Shown here one piece after another: positions 8,638-17,388 of a DNA stretch of 64,000 bases. The first letter of the stretch is position 1. Every line of letters starts with the position of its first letter. The stretch comes from an uncultured Caldilineaceae bacterium (GTDB taxonomy: Bacteria; Chloroflexota; Anaerolineae; Caldilineales; Caldilineaceae): the NCBI GenBank assembly GCA_958295915.1, contig OY282381.1, forward strand, positions 208,722-272,721. Reading direction: 5' to 3'. Under the pieces are notes generated by a model. The model saw nothing but the letters and a program-made list of their open reading frames with translations, was not told the origin of the DNA and searched no databases. Position numbers and translations under genes: made by a program.

Positions 8638-9147
8638 ATGCATACTCGATTTCTGACTATTTTGCGTCATGCCAAAGCCGCGCCGGGAAGCGACTCTGGC
8701 GGGGATATGAACCGCCCACTGGCGGCGAACGGGTATAAGCAGTTGCAGCGGGTGCGCAAGCCGCTGGCGGCGGTGAAAGAAACACCGGACTGGATCATCT
8801 CCTCGCCGGCCCTGCGGACCCGACAAACAGCGGAAAAGGTCGCTGAACTGATCGGCTATAAGCGGACAATCGGCTGGGATGAGCGTATTTACGCCGCGGC
8901 CCCGTTCACGCTGCTGTCGGTCCTGCAGGAGACGCACGACAGCGCTCGCCATGTGCTTCTCATCGGCCACAATCCGGGCGTAGCCCGCCTGGTATCGGGC
9001 CTCTGCGCCGGCGCGGATGGGCGTATGAATCTGCGCTTTCCCACCGCGGGGATGGCCCACTTTGAACTGGAGATCGTCCGTTGGCGCCAACTGCGCTGGG
9101 GCAGTACTGAGCTGCGTTTCCTCATCGCGCCGCGTTTTCTCAAGTAG
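8638..9147 (+). CDS. sixA: SixA-like phosphohistidine phosphatase
   Basis: Histidine phosphatase superfamily protein, 169 residues. The catalytic RHG-like motif is LRHAKAAPG at the N-terminus, and the second catalytic histidine is in LLIGHNPGVARL (about residue 102). Size and motifs match SixA, which removes phosphate from histidine phosphotransfer domains. An ATG 12 bases upstream (8626) lies against the only purine-rich stretch (AAGGG), so the start at 8638 is preferred. It is transcribed alone from the promoter at 8566-8595. Confidence 0.85.
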   Translation: MHTRFLTILRHAKAAPGSDSGGDMNRPLAANGYKQLQRVRKPLAAVKETPDWIISSPALRTRQTAEKVAELIGYKRTIGWDERIYAAAPFTLLSVLQETHDSARHVLLIGHNPGVARLVSGLCAGADGRMNLRFPTAGMAHFELEIVRWRQLRWGSTELRFLIAPRFLK

Positions 9148-9233
9148 TCGGGATCTATCCTCTGACCTGCTCACCCGGCGCTATCCGTTTGCAGAGATCA
9201 ACGCGGCGCGTGCATCGATCTCGCCTGAAAAGC

Positions 9234-10568
9234 TCACGCTGCAAAAATATAGCGGTCCAGATACCCGTTGCGGAACTTGCCCTGGGGATCGGCGGTCTGC
9301 AGCAGCGCCTGAAAGTCCGCCAGCCGTGGGAATTTTGCCTGCACCAGGGCCGGCGCGATCGCGAACAGCTTGCCCCAATGGGGCCGAACATTGAAGGGCG
9401 CCAGCGTCTCTTCAACTACTGGCAGCAGTTGCGCGACGGCTGGCCAATTCTTCTTCCAGGAAAAATGAATGCCGATGGTTGGCATCCCATAACTTTGGCT
9501 CATCCAGAGCCGGTCGGCGGCGACGGAGCGCACCTCCGAAATCCATAGGCGTGATGCGAACTGTTCCTTAAGCCGCTCCAGAGCCTGTAGCGCGGCGACT
9601 GCATGGCCGCGCGGCACGAAATATTCGGTCTGCAGCTCATCGCCGCTGGCCGGAGTATGATCGACTCGAAAGTGGGGCAGCCGTTCGTGCCACGGGCCGG
9701 GTATGCCCATCTGTGGGGTACAGGGGTCCGGCGAAAACCTGGTCACGGGATGTCTGTGGGTCGGCGCCAGCGTCGCGCCATAAAAGTCCGCTGCCACAGG
9801 CAATGCCGCTGCCTGGGACGACGCAGCGGCGCCCGCCTGCCCATCAAGACGACGCTTCAACCAGACCTGATTGACCCTTTCCTCCTGCCAGTCTGTAAAC
9901 AGACTGACGCTGTAGGCGCTGGACATGATTTCATCGAACTGGTCATACAGCTTAGCTACAGGCAGGTCTTCGTATACCTCCTGTTGCATGGCAAAGGCTG
10001 GTTCAGTCGCCAGTGTGATCTGTGTCGCCACACCCAAGCCACCCAGGCCGACGACCGCGCCCTGAAATGTCTCCCCGTCGCGTTCACGGGAAAGCGACCT
10101 CAGGTCTCCATCTGCGGTCACCATCTCCAGACCGACAACCGCAGTGGCCAGATTGCCGTTTCCATCGCCCGAACCGTGCGTGGCGGTAGCGCAGGCGCCG
10201 GCGACTGTGATGTGCGGTAAAGAGGCCATATTGTGCAGGGCAACCTTTTCTCGATGCAGGAGCGGGCAGAGTTCACCGTAGGTGATGCCCGCGCTACATG
10301 TTACTGTGCCGCGCGCATGATCGAACGTCACCGGGGCGTCGAGTCGATCCAAAGAGATATACGCCCAAGGCGACGGTTCCAGCGCCTGTTGTTGTGGCTC
10401 ATCGGCCTGCTCTGTGATAGCGGCAATATCATTGAACGAATGGCGCGCGCCGAGCGCCTTTACTTTGCGGCTTGCGCGCACCAGTTCCTGTAGTTCCTCT
10501 ACTGTCTGCGGCGTGTGGATCTGCGCAGAAGCGAATTCGATGTTCCCGGCCCAATTGTGTTTTTCCAT
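9234..10568 (-). CDS. FAD-linked alditol/xylitol oxidase-like protein
   Basis: Flavoprotein of the vanillyl-alcohol oxidase family, 444 residues. GARHSFND near residue 41 contains the histidine that carries covalent FAD in alditol oxidase. GACATATHGSG near 127 completes the FAD-binding domain. The C-terminal HWGKLF (about 405) is typical of aldonolactone and alditol oxidases. It is expected to oxidise polyols or lactones, passing electrons to oxygen. GGAG precedes the ATG at 10568. Residues of about 243-253 (GQAGAAASSQ) are encoded by a GC-rich repeat that also occurs in the UvrD gene of this window. Confidence 0.85.
   Translation of the reverse strand: MEKHNWAGNIEFASAQIHTPQTVEELQELVRASRKVKALGARHSFNDIAAITEQADEPQQQALEPSPWAYISLDRLDAPVTFDHARGTVTCSAGITYGELCPLLHREKVALHNMASLPHITVAGACATATHGSGDGNGNLATAVVGLEMVTADGDLRSLSRERDGETFQGAVVGLGGLGVATQITLATEPAFAMQQEVYEDLPVAKLYDQFDEIMSSAYSVSLFTDWQEERVNQVWLKRRLDGQAGAAASSQAAALPVAADFYGATLAPTHRHPVTRFSPDPCTPQMGIPGPWHERLPHFRVDHTPASGDELQTEYFVPRGHAVAALQALERLKEQFASRLWISEVRSVAADRLWMSQSYGMPTIGIHFSWKKNWPAVAQLLPVVEETLAPFNVRPHWGKLFAIAPALVQAKFPRLADFQALLQTADPQGKFRNGYLDRYIFAA
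9809..9842. repeat. GC-rich dispersed repeat inside the alditol oxidase gene
   Basis: The core GACGCAGCGGCGCCCGCC and flanking CTGCCTGGG/CTGCCC match 28738-28770 (inside the UvrD gene) at most positions of about 33. Both copies are in frame with the host gene and encode Ala/Gly/Ser-rich segments. Confidence 0.6.
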
Positions 10569-11057
10569 GAAATCTACTCCAACGATACCTTAACAGGAAT
10601 GGAATGCCCTCATGGCTCCAGTATACCGCAGGAGATTCTGGCGCGCATAGGCTTGCAGTCGAGAAAAGTCTGCCTCTCTTTCTTGGCGCCTAACCGATTC
10701 TGGCACAGGCGAAAGCGACGCTCCTTAACGCAAGCGCGCAAGGACGCTATGACGCCAAGGAATCAGTGTACATTGCGGCTCTGCGTCTTCGCGTCATGGC
10801 GTTGATTTCCTGCTTCGCGACGATATGCTGGGTTGCATCCAGGTATTCCCGTCAAAGCTCTGTTCAACGCTTAATTTCCCGCCTGACATATTGGCCATTG
10901 GCCTGATGACCGTTAAGATAAGGTCTGGGCTTGGCTTTTGCCCTCTGCGGCGCCAAGGACTTTCGTACCCAGGGCTATCGCATTGAGCCGGAAATCCTGG
11001 GGCCTGCTTCGAGCGAATATGCGCAGAGGGCATCGTCTACGGCGAGAGAAGAAAAGT
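10569..11057. other. Intergenic region with an imperfect inverted repeat
   Basis: There is no convincing gene in these 489 bases between the divergent oxidase and SDR genes. From about 10727 to 10806 there is an imperfect inverted repeat built of GACGC-type units (AACGC...GGACGC...GACGCC on the left, TCTGCGTCTTCGCGTCATGG on the right). It resembles the cgcaaagacgc-type intergenic repeats common in environmental bacterial genomes. The remainder shows no recognisable feature. Confidence 0.5.
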
Positions 11058-11984
11058 ATGGGAAATCAGTGGAATTCTGACAGCATCCCCGCCCAGTCCG
11101 GCCGCGTCGCCTTGGTGACCGGCGGAAACAGTGGACTGGGCTTTCACACCTCTCGGGGGCTGGCGGCCAAAGGGGCGCATGTGCTGTTGGCCAGCCGCTC
11201 CATCCAGAGAGGCGCCCAGGCTGCGGAGGCCATCCGTCGGCAACTGCCGCAGGCGAAACTGACGGTTGTAGAGCTGGATCTAGCCGATCTGGCTTCGGTG
11301 CAGCGCTGTGCCGAGACGGTCCACGACGGCTGGGAGCGGCTGGACATTCTGGTCAACAACGCCGGCGTTCTGGCGTTTACCCGCCAGGAGACCGCGCAAG
11401 GCTTTGAACAGCAGTTTGGCGTCAATCATCTGGGCCACTTCGCCTTAACCGGTCAGTTGCTGCCCTTACTGCTGCGCACGGCTGATAGCCGGGTTGTGAG
11501 CGTCAGCAGTCTCGCCCACCGGTCAGGCCGCCTGAACTTCAATGATCTGCAGGGAGAACGTAGCTTCTCCAGCTCCGGCGCCTACGCGCAGAGCAAGATG
11601 GCGAATCTGCTTTTCGCCTTCGAACTGCAGCGCAGGCTGTCGCGCATCGACGCGACAACGAGGAGTGTGGCTGCCCATCCCGGCCTGTCTGCCACCAATA
11701 TAGTCAGGAGCGGAGCGAAGGGAGGCTGGTCGACTGCGGCCGTCCTGATCTCGCGCGTTTTGGCTCAGAGCGCCGAACAGGGCGCGCTGCCACAACTCTT
11801 TGCGGCTACAGCGCCGGCGGTCAACGGCGGCGATTATATCGGGCCGGATGGTTGGCTGGGAATGCGGGGCTACCCGCAGAAAACACGCGCCCAGGCTAGC
11901 GCCTACGATGAGAAGATCGCTCGACAGTTGTGGCAGACGTCAGTGGCGTTGACCGGCGAGGCGTATAGACTGTTTGAAGAGTAA
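11058..11984 (+). CDS. Short-chain dehydrogenase/reductase, retinol-dehydrogenase-like
   Basis: NAD(P)-dependent oxidoreductase of the SDR family, 308 residues. The cofactor motif TGGNSGLGFHTS lies at about 20-31, NNAG near 100, the catalytic Ser in VVSVSSLAHRSG near 150, and YAQSKMANLLF supplies the YxxxK pair near 177. The length and the SNL-type motif after the lysine match WWOX/retinol-dehydrogenase-like SDRs; the substrate is unknown. The open frame extends 40 codons upstream, but the conserved domain and a GAGAGAAGAAAAG purine-rich site support ATG at 11058. Confidence 0.85.
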   Translation: MGNQWNSDSIPAQSGRVALVTGGNSGLGFHTSRGLAAKGAHVLLASRSIQRGAQAAEAIRRQLPQAKLTVVELDLADLASVQRCAETVHDGWERLDILVNNAGVLAFTRQETAQGFEQQFGVNHLGHFALTGQLLPLLLRTADSRVVSVSSLAHRSGRLNFNDLQGERSFSSSGAYAQSKMANLLFAFELQRRLSRIDATTRSVAAHPGLSATNIVRSGAKGGWSTAAVLISRVLAQSAEQGALPQLFAATAPAVNGGDYIGPDGWLGMRGYPQKTRAQASAYDEKIARQLWQTSVALTGEAYRLFEE

Positions 11985-12050
11985 TGCTGTTGGCGTCCGC
12001 CATATCAGCGCGCGAGCGTTCATTATCGAATCTCTGAAGAGGCAGCGAAC

Positions 12051-12548
12051 ATGTCGACGAGTATCTCTCCGAGCTGGCGACTTTTCATCGAGCAGCATCC
12101 CCAGTTTATGAAGGTATTGCGCCAATTGAGCAATACGGACTGGTACGCCGCCGGCGGCTGGGCGGCGTTTATCGGTCACTATCATGGGGGCATCTATATG
12201 CAGGTTGCCAAATGCAACTGGTATAATTATGGACTGGATGGCATTCATTTCGAGATGGGGCTGACGGAGGAGGCGCTGGCCGCCAAGGTGATGGAGATCG
12301 GTCTGCACATCGGACACAGAAACCTATTCGACCGGGAACGATTTAACGGACTGACCGTCGAACGGATCGCGGAGGTTGTGGGCGGATGGGATGTAGAGGG
12401 GCTGCGCTTCTCGCGCACGAACCTGTCCGACCGCTTGAGTCTGCCGGCGCGCTTTACAAAGGCCGGCTTCGGCAAGCAGATAACCGCGGCCCTTACGCAA
12501 CTGAGCGAACTTGCCCCAATTCTTGATGACGGATTGGCTCAACTTTAG
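12051..12548 (+). CDS. Conserved hypothetical protein (165 aa)
   Basis: No family is recognised. It is a soluble-looking 165-residue protein with no signal peptide. The N-terminal part is rich in aromatic residues (WYAAGGWAAFIGHYHGGIYM), and two regions contain histidines (IGLHIGHRN). The C-terminal part contains basic residues. It ends 20 bases before the HIT gene, and the pair may be cotranscribed. Codon use resembles the neighbours, so it is probably a real gene. Confidence 0.6.
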   Translation: MSTSISPSWRLFIEQHPQFMKVLRQLSNTDWYAAGGWAAFIGHYHGGIYMQVAKCNWYNYGLDGIHFEMGLTEEALAAKVMEIGLHIGHRNLFDRERFNGLTVERIAEVVGGWDVEGLRFSRTNLSDRLSLPARFTKAGFGKQITAALTQLSELAPILDDGLAQL

Positions 12549-12567
12549 ATATCCTATCACTGCCACT

Positions 12568-13047
12568 ATGCACAACCACGCGCCAGCGAACTACCTCTGT
12601 CCGTTCTGCGCCAGCGCCGCCGGGCAGGAAGTCGAATACAACTACACAACCGCTGATGACATTGTGCTGCGCACCGATCAGGTGACCGGCTTCATTTCGT
12701 CCCATTGGTGGCCGCGCAATCAGGGGCATGTGATTCTGATCCCGAACGCGCACTATGAGAACATCTACGATCTGCCGGACGATCTCGGCGCTGCGCTATT
12801 CCAGGCCAGTCGCTGGGTCTCACTGGCTCTGAAATCCGCCTATGGCTGCGATGGGATATCAACGCGGCAGCACAACGAGCCGGGCGGAATGCAGGATGTC
12901 TGGCACTTTCACCTGCACGTGTTCCCTCGCTACTTCAATGATGGTCTATACGTGCGCACGCCCGAAAGATTCATGACAACCATCTCCCAGCGCCGTCCCT
13001 ATGCAGAGAAGGCGCGGCGGGCGCTACAACGTCTGTTTAACAAATAG
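12568..13047 (+). CDS. HIT-family nucleotide hydrolase/transferase
   Basis: Histidine-triad protein, 159 residues. The catalytic triad motif HFHLHVFPR (H-phi-H-phi-H) occurs near residue 112, and the N-terminal CPFC pair suggests the usual HIT zinc site. Such proteins hydrolyse AMP-linked or dinucleoside polyphosphate substrates. The ATG at 12568 is chosen because the longer frame would overlap the preceding gene by 38 bases and adds no conserved sequence. Confidence 0.85.
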   Translation: MHNHAPANYLCPFCASAAGQEVEYNYTTADDIVLRTDQVTGFISSHWWPRNQGHVILIPNAHYENIYDLPDDLGAALFQASRWVSLALKSAYGCDGISTRQHNEPGGMQDVWHFHLHVFPRYFNDGLYVRTPERFMTTISQRRPYAEKARRALQRLFNK

Positions 13048-13060
13048 GGGCGCATACCTA

Positions 13061-14221
13061 ATGTCTCTTTCTCTACCTCTCCCGCATTTGGCTGAGCAGT
13101 ATCTGCTCGATCCGGACATCGTCTTTCTCAATCATGGCAGCTTTGGCGCTGTACCCCGCCCCGTATTCGAGAGCTATCAGCACTGGCAGCGGGAGTTGGA
13201 ATCCAATCCGGTCATCTTCTTGGGGCGGCGAGCGCCGGATCTGTTAGCTGAGGCCAGAGAAAAGTTGGGCGCGTTCATCAATGCCTCCGGCAACGATCTG
13301 GCATTTGTGCCTAACGCCACCTACGGGCTCAATATTGTCGCCCGTTCCCTCAAATTTGAGGAGGGCGATGAAGTTCTGAGCACCGATCACGAGTACGGCG
13401 CCATCGACCGCGCCTGGCGCTTCAACTGCGAAAAAGCGGGCGCACGGCTGGTGAACCGACCGATTGCCGTACCGGTTGCCGACCCCGCTGATGTCGTCGA
13501 ACAGATCTGGGCCGGCGTCAACGAGCGCACAAAGGTTATCGCTCTCAGCCACATCACCTCGCCGACCGCGTTGATACTCCCGGTTGCGGAGATCTGCCGG
13601 CGAGCAAGAGCAGCCGGCATACACACAGTTGTGGACGGCGCGCATGCGCCCGGCCAGTTAGATCTGGATATGCAGAAGATCGGCGCCGACTTCTACTGTG
13701 GCAACTGCCACAAATGGCTCAGTAGCGCGCGCGGATCCGGTTTTCTCTACGCCCGCCCCGCGTGTCAACATCTGCTGGAGCCGCTCATTGTCAGCCATGG
13801 TTGGCAGAGCAATACCCCAGGCCCGTCTCCCTTTCTGGACTATTTCACATGGGTCGGGACTGTCGATCCCGCAGCCTATCTGAGTGTGCCAGCAGCCATC
13901 GAGTTCGTTCAGCAGAACGACTGGCCTGCGGTGCGATTGGCCTGCCATCAGTTGCTAAAGGAGAGCGAAGAACGAATTCTGGCGCTTTCCGGTCTGCCGC
14001 CCATCAGCCCGGAATCGATGTGGGCGCAGATGCGGACAACGCTACTGCCCGGCGGCATCGCGTCCTATCAGCGGCTATGGGAGGATCATCGTATCGTCGT
14101 GCCGGTCAATCAGCAGGGCGGACAGGCCGGTGTGCGTATCTCGGTGCAGGCCTACAACAGTCCGGCCCATCTGGACAAACTGATCAAGGCATTGCAGGCT
14201 GCCGCGAGTCGCTCCGTCTGA
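13061..14221 (+). CDS. Class V aminotransferase, isopenicillin-N-epimerase/cysteine-desulfurase-like
   Basis: PLP fold-type I enzyme, 386 residues. It starts with the family sequence FLNHGSFGAVPRPVFE. The PLP aspartate and histidine are in VVDGAHAPGQLDLD (near 190-203), and the Schiff-base lysine in FYCGNCHKWLSS (near 219). It most resembles the isopenicillin N epimerase-like subgroup, whose true substrates are usually unknown. It begins 13 bases after the HIT gene stop, so the two are probably cotranscribed. Confidence 0.85.
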   Translation: MSLSLPLPHLAEQYLLDPDIVFLNHGSFGAVPRPVFESYQHWQRELESNPVIFLGRRAPDLLAEAREKLGAFINASGNDLAFVPNATYGLNIVARSLKFEEGDEVLSTDHEYGAIDRAWRFNCEKAGARLVNRPIAVPVADPADVVEQIWAGVNERTKVIALSHITSPTALILPVAEICRRARAAGIHTVVDGAHAPGQLDLDMQKIGADFYCGNCHKWLSSARGSGFLYARPACQHLLEPLIVSHGWQSNTPGPSPFLDYFTWVGTVDPAAYLSVPAAIEFVQQNDWPAVRLACHQLLKESEERILALSGLPPISPESMWAQMRTTLLPGGIASYQRLWEDHRIVVPVNQQGGQAGVRISVQAYNSPAHLDKLIKALQAAASRSV

Positions 14222-14232
14222 GGGCTTGCCAC

Positions 14233-16086
14233 ATGAGCGGTACTGGTGAGTACGTCACAGCTCTACGCCAGTTTCAGGATGCGCGCCGCCGGGCGGATTT
14301 GCAACGTCTATGGGCGCGTGTGACAGGCCGATCAGCAGATCTGCTTCCCTTTGACGAGGTGCGCAAACGCCTCGGCTCCACCTTGTCCGGGAGACATGTA
14401 CGCAAGGAGATTCCGCTGAGTGCCATTGTCGGCAGCATGGGCCGCTATCGAGATTTCACACGCACATTTCTGCCCCTACGGGATTCGGACAGCAACCGCT
14501 GGGCAAGGGTAAAGGTGGCGGCAGATGGTCTCGCCGGGCTGCCCCCTATCGATGTCTACCAGTTGGGCGACGTCTACTTCGTTCTCGATGGCAACCACCG
14601 CGTCTCTGTAGCCCGGGAGGCCGAAGCCAGCTTCATCGAAGCCAACGTCATTCAGGTGGAAACCCGCGTGCCCCTCTCGCCAGATGACGATATCGACGAC
14701 CTGCTCCTGAAGTCTGAGCTGGTTCAGTTTCTGGACTACACAAATATAGACCGCCTGTGTCCGGATCATCAGTTGCGGGTAACCGCGCCTGGCCAGTATT
14801 TGAAACTAATGGAGTTGATCGATATCCACCACTACTACATGTCGCGAGCAGCCGGACAGAAGATACCGTTCGAGGAGGCGGTCCTGGATTGGCACGAGCA
14901 TGTCTATCTGCCGACCGTGCGCTTCATCCGAGAGCGGGGCATGCTGCGCGGGTTCCCTAAACGGACGGAGACAGACCTGTTTGTGTGGATCTCGAAACAC
15001 CGCAGGGAACTCTCCCTGTCCCTAGGCTGGACGATAGACACTGAACGCGCGGCCCTGGACTTGGCGGAACGTCAAGACGCGCGCCCAGCCCGGGTGGCCA
15101 AACGCCTGGCAGAGCGGATATTCGACTCCTTTACGCCGGCGGCGCTCGAGAGCGGGCCGCCCATTGGCTTCTGGCGCAGAGAACGCAGGGCAGATGGGGC
15201 ATACCACCCTTCGGATGTGGCGTACCACCTTTCAGGTCGTGCGCCTGAGCAGTCGCTCTTCCAGGAAGTGCTGGTCGGCTGCAACGGGCAAAAAAGCGGC
15301 TTGCAGGCGTTGGAGCAGGCGACCATCATCGCTGAACGAGAAAATAGAGCGGCCGGACCGCAGTCTTCAGGTCGATCTGAGACTGCAACCCAGCCACTGT
15401 ACAGCCGGGTGCATGGCCTGTATATCGTCGAAAAAGCCGAGGAACGCTATAGTGACAGGGTACGTGCGCTGCGCGCTACCTGCCACAGACGCCTGGCTAC
15501 ACGCGACGTCGATGGTGAACTTGTGGTGCAGACGAAACCGACTGGCGATGCTTCCCTGGCCAGCCTGCTTGTGGCGCGCAGCAGCTGGACAGACCTGCTT
15601 GTCGTCGGTCTGGAACATCCACCGGATGCCAGCCCTCTCAAACGGCTGGGATCCGGCATGGCCCAGTTGCTGCGACGCTGTCCGCGTCCGGTCATGACCG
15701 TGCCGGATGTGGCGACACCTTTGGCTCACGGGCTATTGGCTTTTGATGGCAGCCCAAAGGCCCAAGAAGCGCTGTTCGTTGCCTTTTATCTGGCAGGGCG
15801 CTGGGAGATCGATCTGACAGTTGTCGCTGTACGCGAGAAGGGCCGGGTGGATTCTCAGGTCAGGGAAGATATATTGGCCTATAGCAGGCAGCGAGGTATA
15901 GCAGCGGAAGCCATTTTGGCAGACGGGCCGGTCTTGTCAGCTCTTCTCTCCACCGCAGAAGATCGTTCCTGCGATTTCTTCATTGTCGGCGGCTACGGGC
16001 ACACACCGGTTGTGGAGGTCGTCCTCGGCAGCACGGTCGATGAACTCCTGCGCACAACAAAGCTACCGACGTTGGTGTGCCGTTAA
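14233..16086 (+). CDS. ParB-like domain fused to universal stress protein domains
   Basis: 617-residue fusion. The N-terminal part (about 30-160) contains IPLSAIVGSMGRYRDFTRTF and VYFVLDGNHRVSVAR; the DGNHR motif is that of ParB/sulfiredoxin-like nucleotide-binding domains. The middle (170-390) is helical and resembles DUF4032-type proteins. Two Usp-like regions follow. The last (about 495-617) has LLAFDGSPKAQEAL and the ATP-binding pattern GGYGHTPVVEVVLGST, matching GxxG-x9-GS/T. The start ATG at 14233 lies 11 bases after the aminotransferase stop; the longer open frame upstream overlaps that gene and is rejected. The function is unknown; a nucleotide-sensing stress role is inferred from the domains. 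Confidence 0.75.
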   Translation: MSGTGEYVTALRQFQDARRRADLQRLWARVTGRSADLLPFDEVRKRLGSTLSGRHVRKEIPLSAIVGSMGRYRDFTRTFLPLRDSDSNRWARVKVAADGLAGLPPIDVYQLGDVYFVLDGNHRVSVAREAEASFIEANVIQVETRVPLSPDDDIDDLLLKSELVQFLDYTNIDRLCPDHQLRVTAPGQYLKLMELIDIHHYYMSRAAGQKIPFEEAVLDWHEHVYLPTVRFIRERGMLRGFPKRTETDLFVWISKHRRELSLSLGWTIDTERAALDLAERQDARPARVAKRLAERIFDSFTPAALESGPPIGFWRRERRADGAYHPSDVAYHLSGRAPEQSLFQEVLVGCNGQKSGLQALEQATIIAERENRAAGPQSSGRSETATQPLYSRVHGLYIVEKAEERYSDRVRALRATCHRRLATRDVDGELVVQTKPTGDASLASLLVARSSWTDLLVVGLEHPPDASPLKRLGSGMAQLLRRCPRPVMTVPDVATPLAHGLLAFDGSPKAQEALFVAFYLAGRWEIDLTVVAVREKGRVDSQVREDILAYSRQRGIAAEAILADGPVLSALLSTAEDRSCDFFIVGGYGHTPVVEVVLGSTVDELLRTTKLPTLVCR

Positions 16087-16101
16087 AGGTTTTCAGGCGC
16101 C

Positions 16102-16154
16102 AGTTTTTCATTTTCAGCAACTGCGCTGTTACTCGAGACTGAAAACGAAAAACT
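16102..16154. terminator. A/T-rich inverted repeat between convergent genes
   Basis: Arms AGTTTTTCATTTTCAG (16102-16117) and CTGAAAACGAAAAACT (16139-16154) pair at 15 of 16 positions around a 21-base loop. It lies between the Usp fusion and the ABC permease, which converge. It is probably a bidirectional terminator, although the stem is A/T-rich. Confidence 0.5.
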
Positions 16155-16161
16155 ATTTGCC

Positions 16162-17388
16162 TCACGCATGTCTCAACAAGCGCACAATCTCCACTATCCC
16201 AGGGCGTTTGCCGTACATCAGCATGCCCAGACGGAAGATCTTTGCTCCCAACCAGACAACCAGCGGGACCGTGGCCAACAACACGAGAATACTCACGACT
16301 ATATCGATCCTCGGCACTTCGGTAAGTGGCAGCCGCAGCATCATGGTCGTCGGCGCGGTGAGGGGAAACCAAGAAATAGCCCGCGCCAGCCCCCCATTGG
16401 GGTTGGAGAAGATCACCCCCATCAGCATCATGGGTAGGGCAGCGATGAGGGAGAAGATGCCAGAAATCTGCTGGCTCTCCTGGAAATTCGTGCCCAGTGT
16501 GCCAATGGCTCCCATGAGCACTGCGTAGACGGTGAAACCCAGGATATAATAGGCGATCGCCAATAAGAAGATATCCGTACGGGCGAAGAGAGGGACGGCG
16601 ATCCCCACCAGAATGGCAAGGCCACCGCTCAGGCCAAAAGCTGAGGCGATCCAGACGAAAACTTGCGTCAATCCCAGCGCGCCCAGGCCGAGAACCTTGC
16701 CAGCGAGGAGTTGTTGGGGTGTTACGGAAGACAAAACGATTTCGATAACCCGGCTCGATTTCTCTTCGGCGACGCTGCGCAGGAGATAGCCGGACGAAAC
16801 AAAAACGGTGATGATCAACAGCATGCTGAACAAAAAGGGAACGACAAAATTCAGCGCCTGCTCAGCTATCCCGCCGGAAGATCGACTTTCTTCATTGATA
16901 TTCTCGACCTGCGCGTCGTATGGATCCGCCAGGCGCGCCCGCAGCACGTCATCGTCGATGTCCTGAACGAGATGAGTGATGAAGAAGGAGCGCAGATCGC
17001 CTGTTCCCGATTCAGAAAACCTACTTCCAGCAGTCACCACCACCACATCTTCGCTCTGCGGATAGGTGGGCGGCACAACGATGATCCGCCGCACCATCTC
17101 GTTTTCCAGGGCGGTGCGGGCTACCGTCTCATCGCTGTATGGGATGTATTCCTCCTGAAACTGCGGCAGAATCGGCGTAAACCTACCGGAGTGATCGACC
17201 AGGGCCGAGAGACCTGGATCGATGTCGAAGATCTGTACCAACGCGCTGCCGGCCTGACCACCGAAAAAAGCGCCGATGATCAGAGCGATGAGACCCAGCA
17301 GAGGAACCAGCAGTGTCATAATAATGAAATCGGGACGCCGGAGGTTCACCCAATATTCGTGACGAGCGATAATCAGAATTTTCTTCAT
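16162..17388 (-). CDS. ABC-2 type transporter permease (NatB-like)
   Basis: Membrane subunit of an ABC exporter, 408 residues. It starts with the family-typical IARHEYWVNLRRPDF and an N-terminal membrane helix (about 22-42). A long extracytoplasmic domain follows, then five or six helices from about 175 to 385, including SGYLLRSVAEEKSSRVIEIVLSS motif segments typical of ABC-2/NatB permeases. The ATPase gene upstream overlaps by four bases (ATGA), so translation is coupled. NatAB exports sodium in Bacillus, but many homologues have unknown substrates. Confidence 0.88.
   Translation of the reverse strand: MKKILIIARHEYWVNLRRPDFIIMTLLVPLLGLIALIIGAFFGGQAGSALVQIFDIDPGLSALVDHSGRFTPILPQFQEEYIPYSDETVARTALENEMVRRIIVVPPTYPQSEDVVVVTAGSRFSESGTGDLRSFFITHLVQDIDDDVLRARLADPYDAQVENINEESRSSGGIAEQALNFVVPFLFSMLLIITVFVSSGYLLRSVAEEKSSRVIEIVLSSVTPQQLLAGKVLGLGALGLTQVFVWIASAFGLSGGLAILVGIAVPLFARTDIFLLAIAYYILGFTVYAVLMGAIGTLGTNFQESQQISGIFSLIAALPMMLMGVIFSNPNGGLARAISWFPLTAPTTMMLRLPLTEVPRIDIVVSILVLLATVPLVVWLGAKIFRLGMLMYGKRPGIVEIVRLLRHA

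Noticed and set aside
10794-11033. Small frames in the gap between alditol oxidase and the SDR gene
   Set aside because: They run through an inverted repeat and show no similarity to any family.
13762-14232. N-terminal extension of the ParB/Usp fusion into the aminotransferase gene
   Set aside because: It overlaps the conserved class V aminotransferase in another frame; the ATG at 14233 directly precedes the conserved domain.
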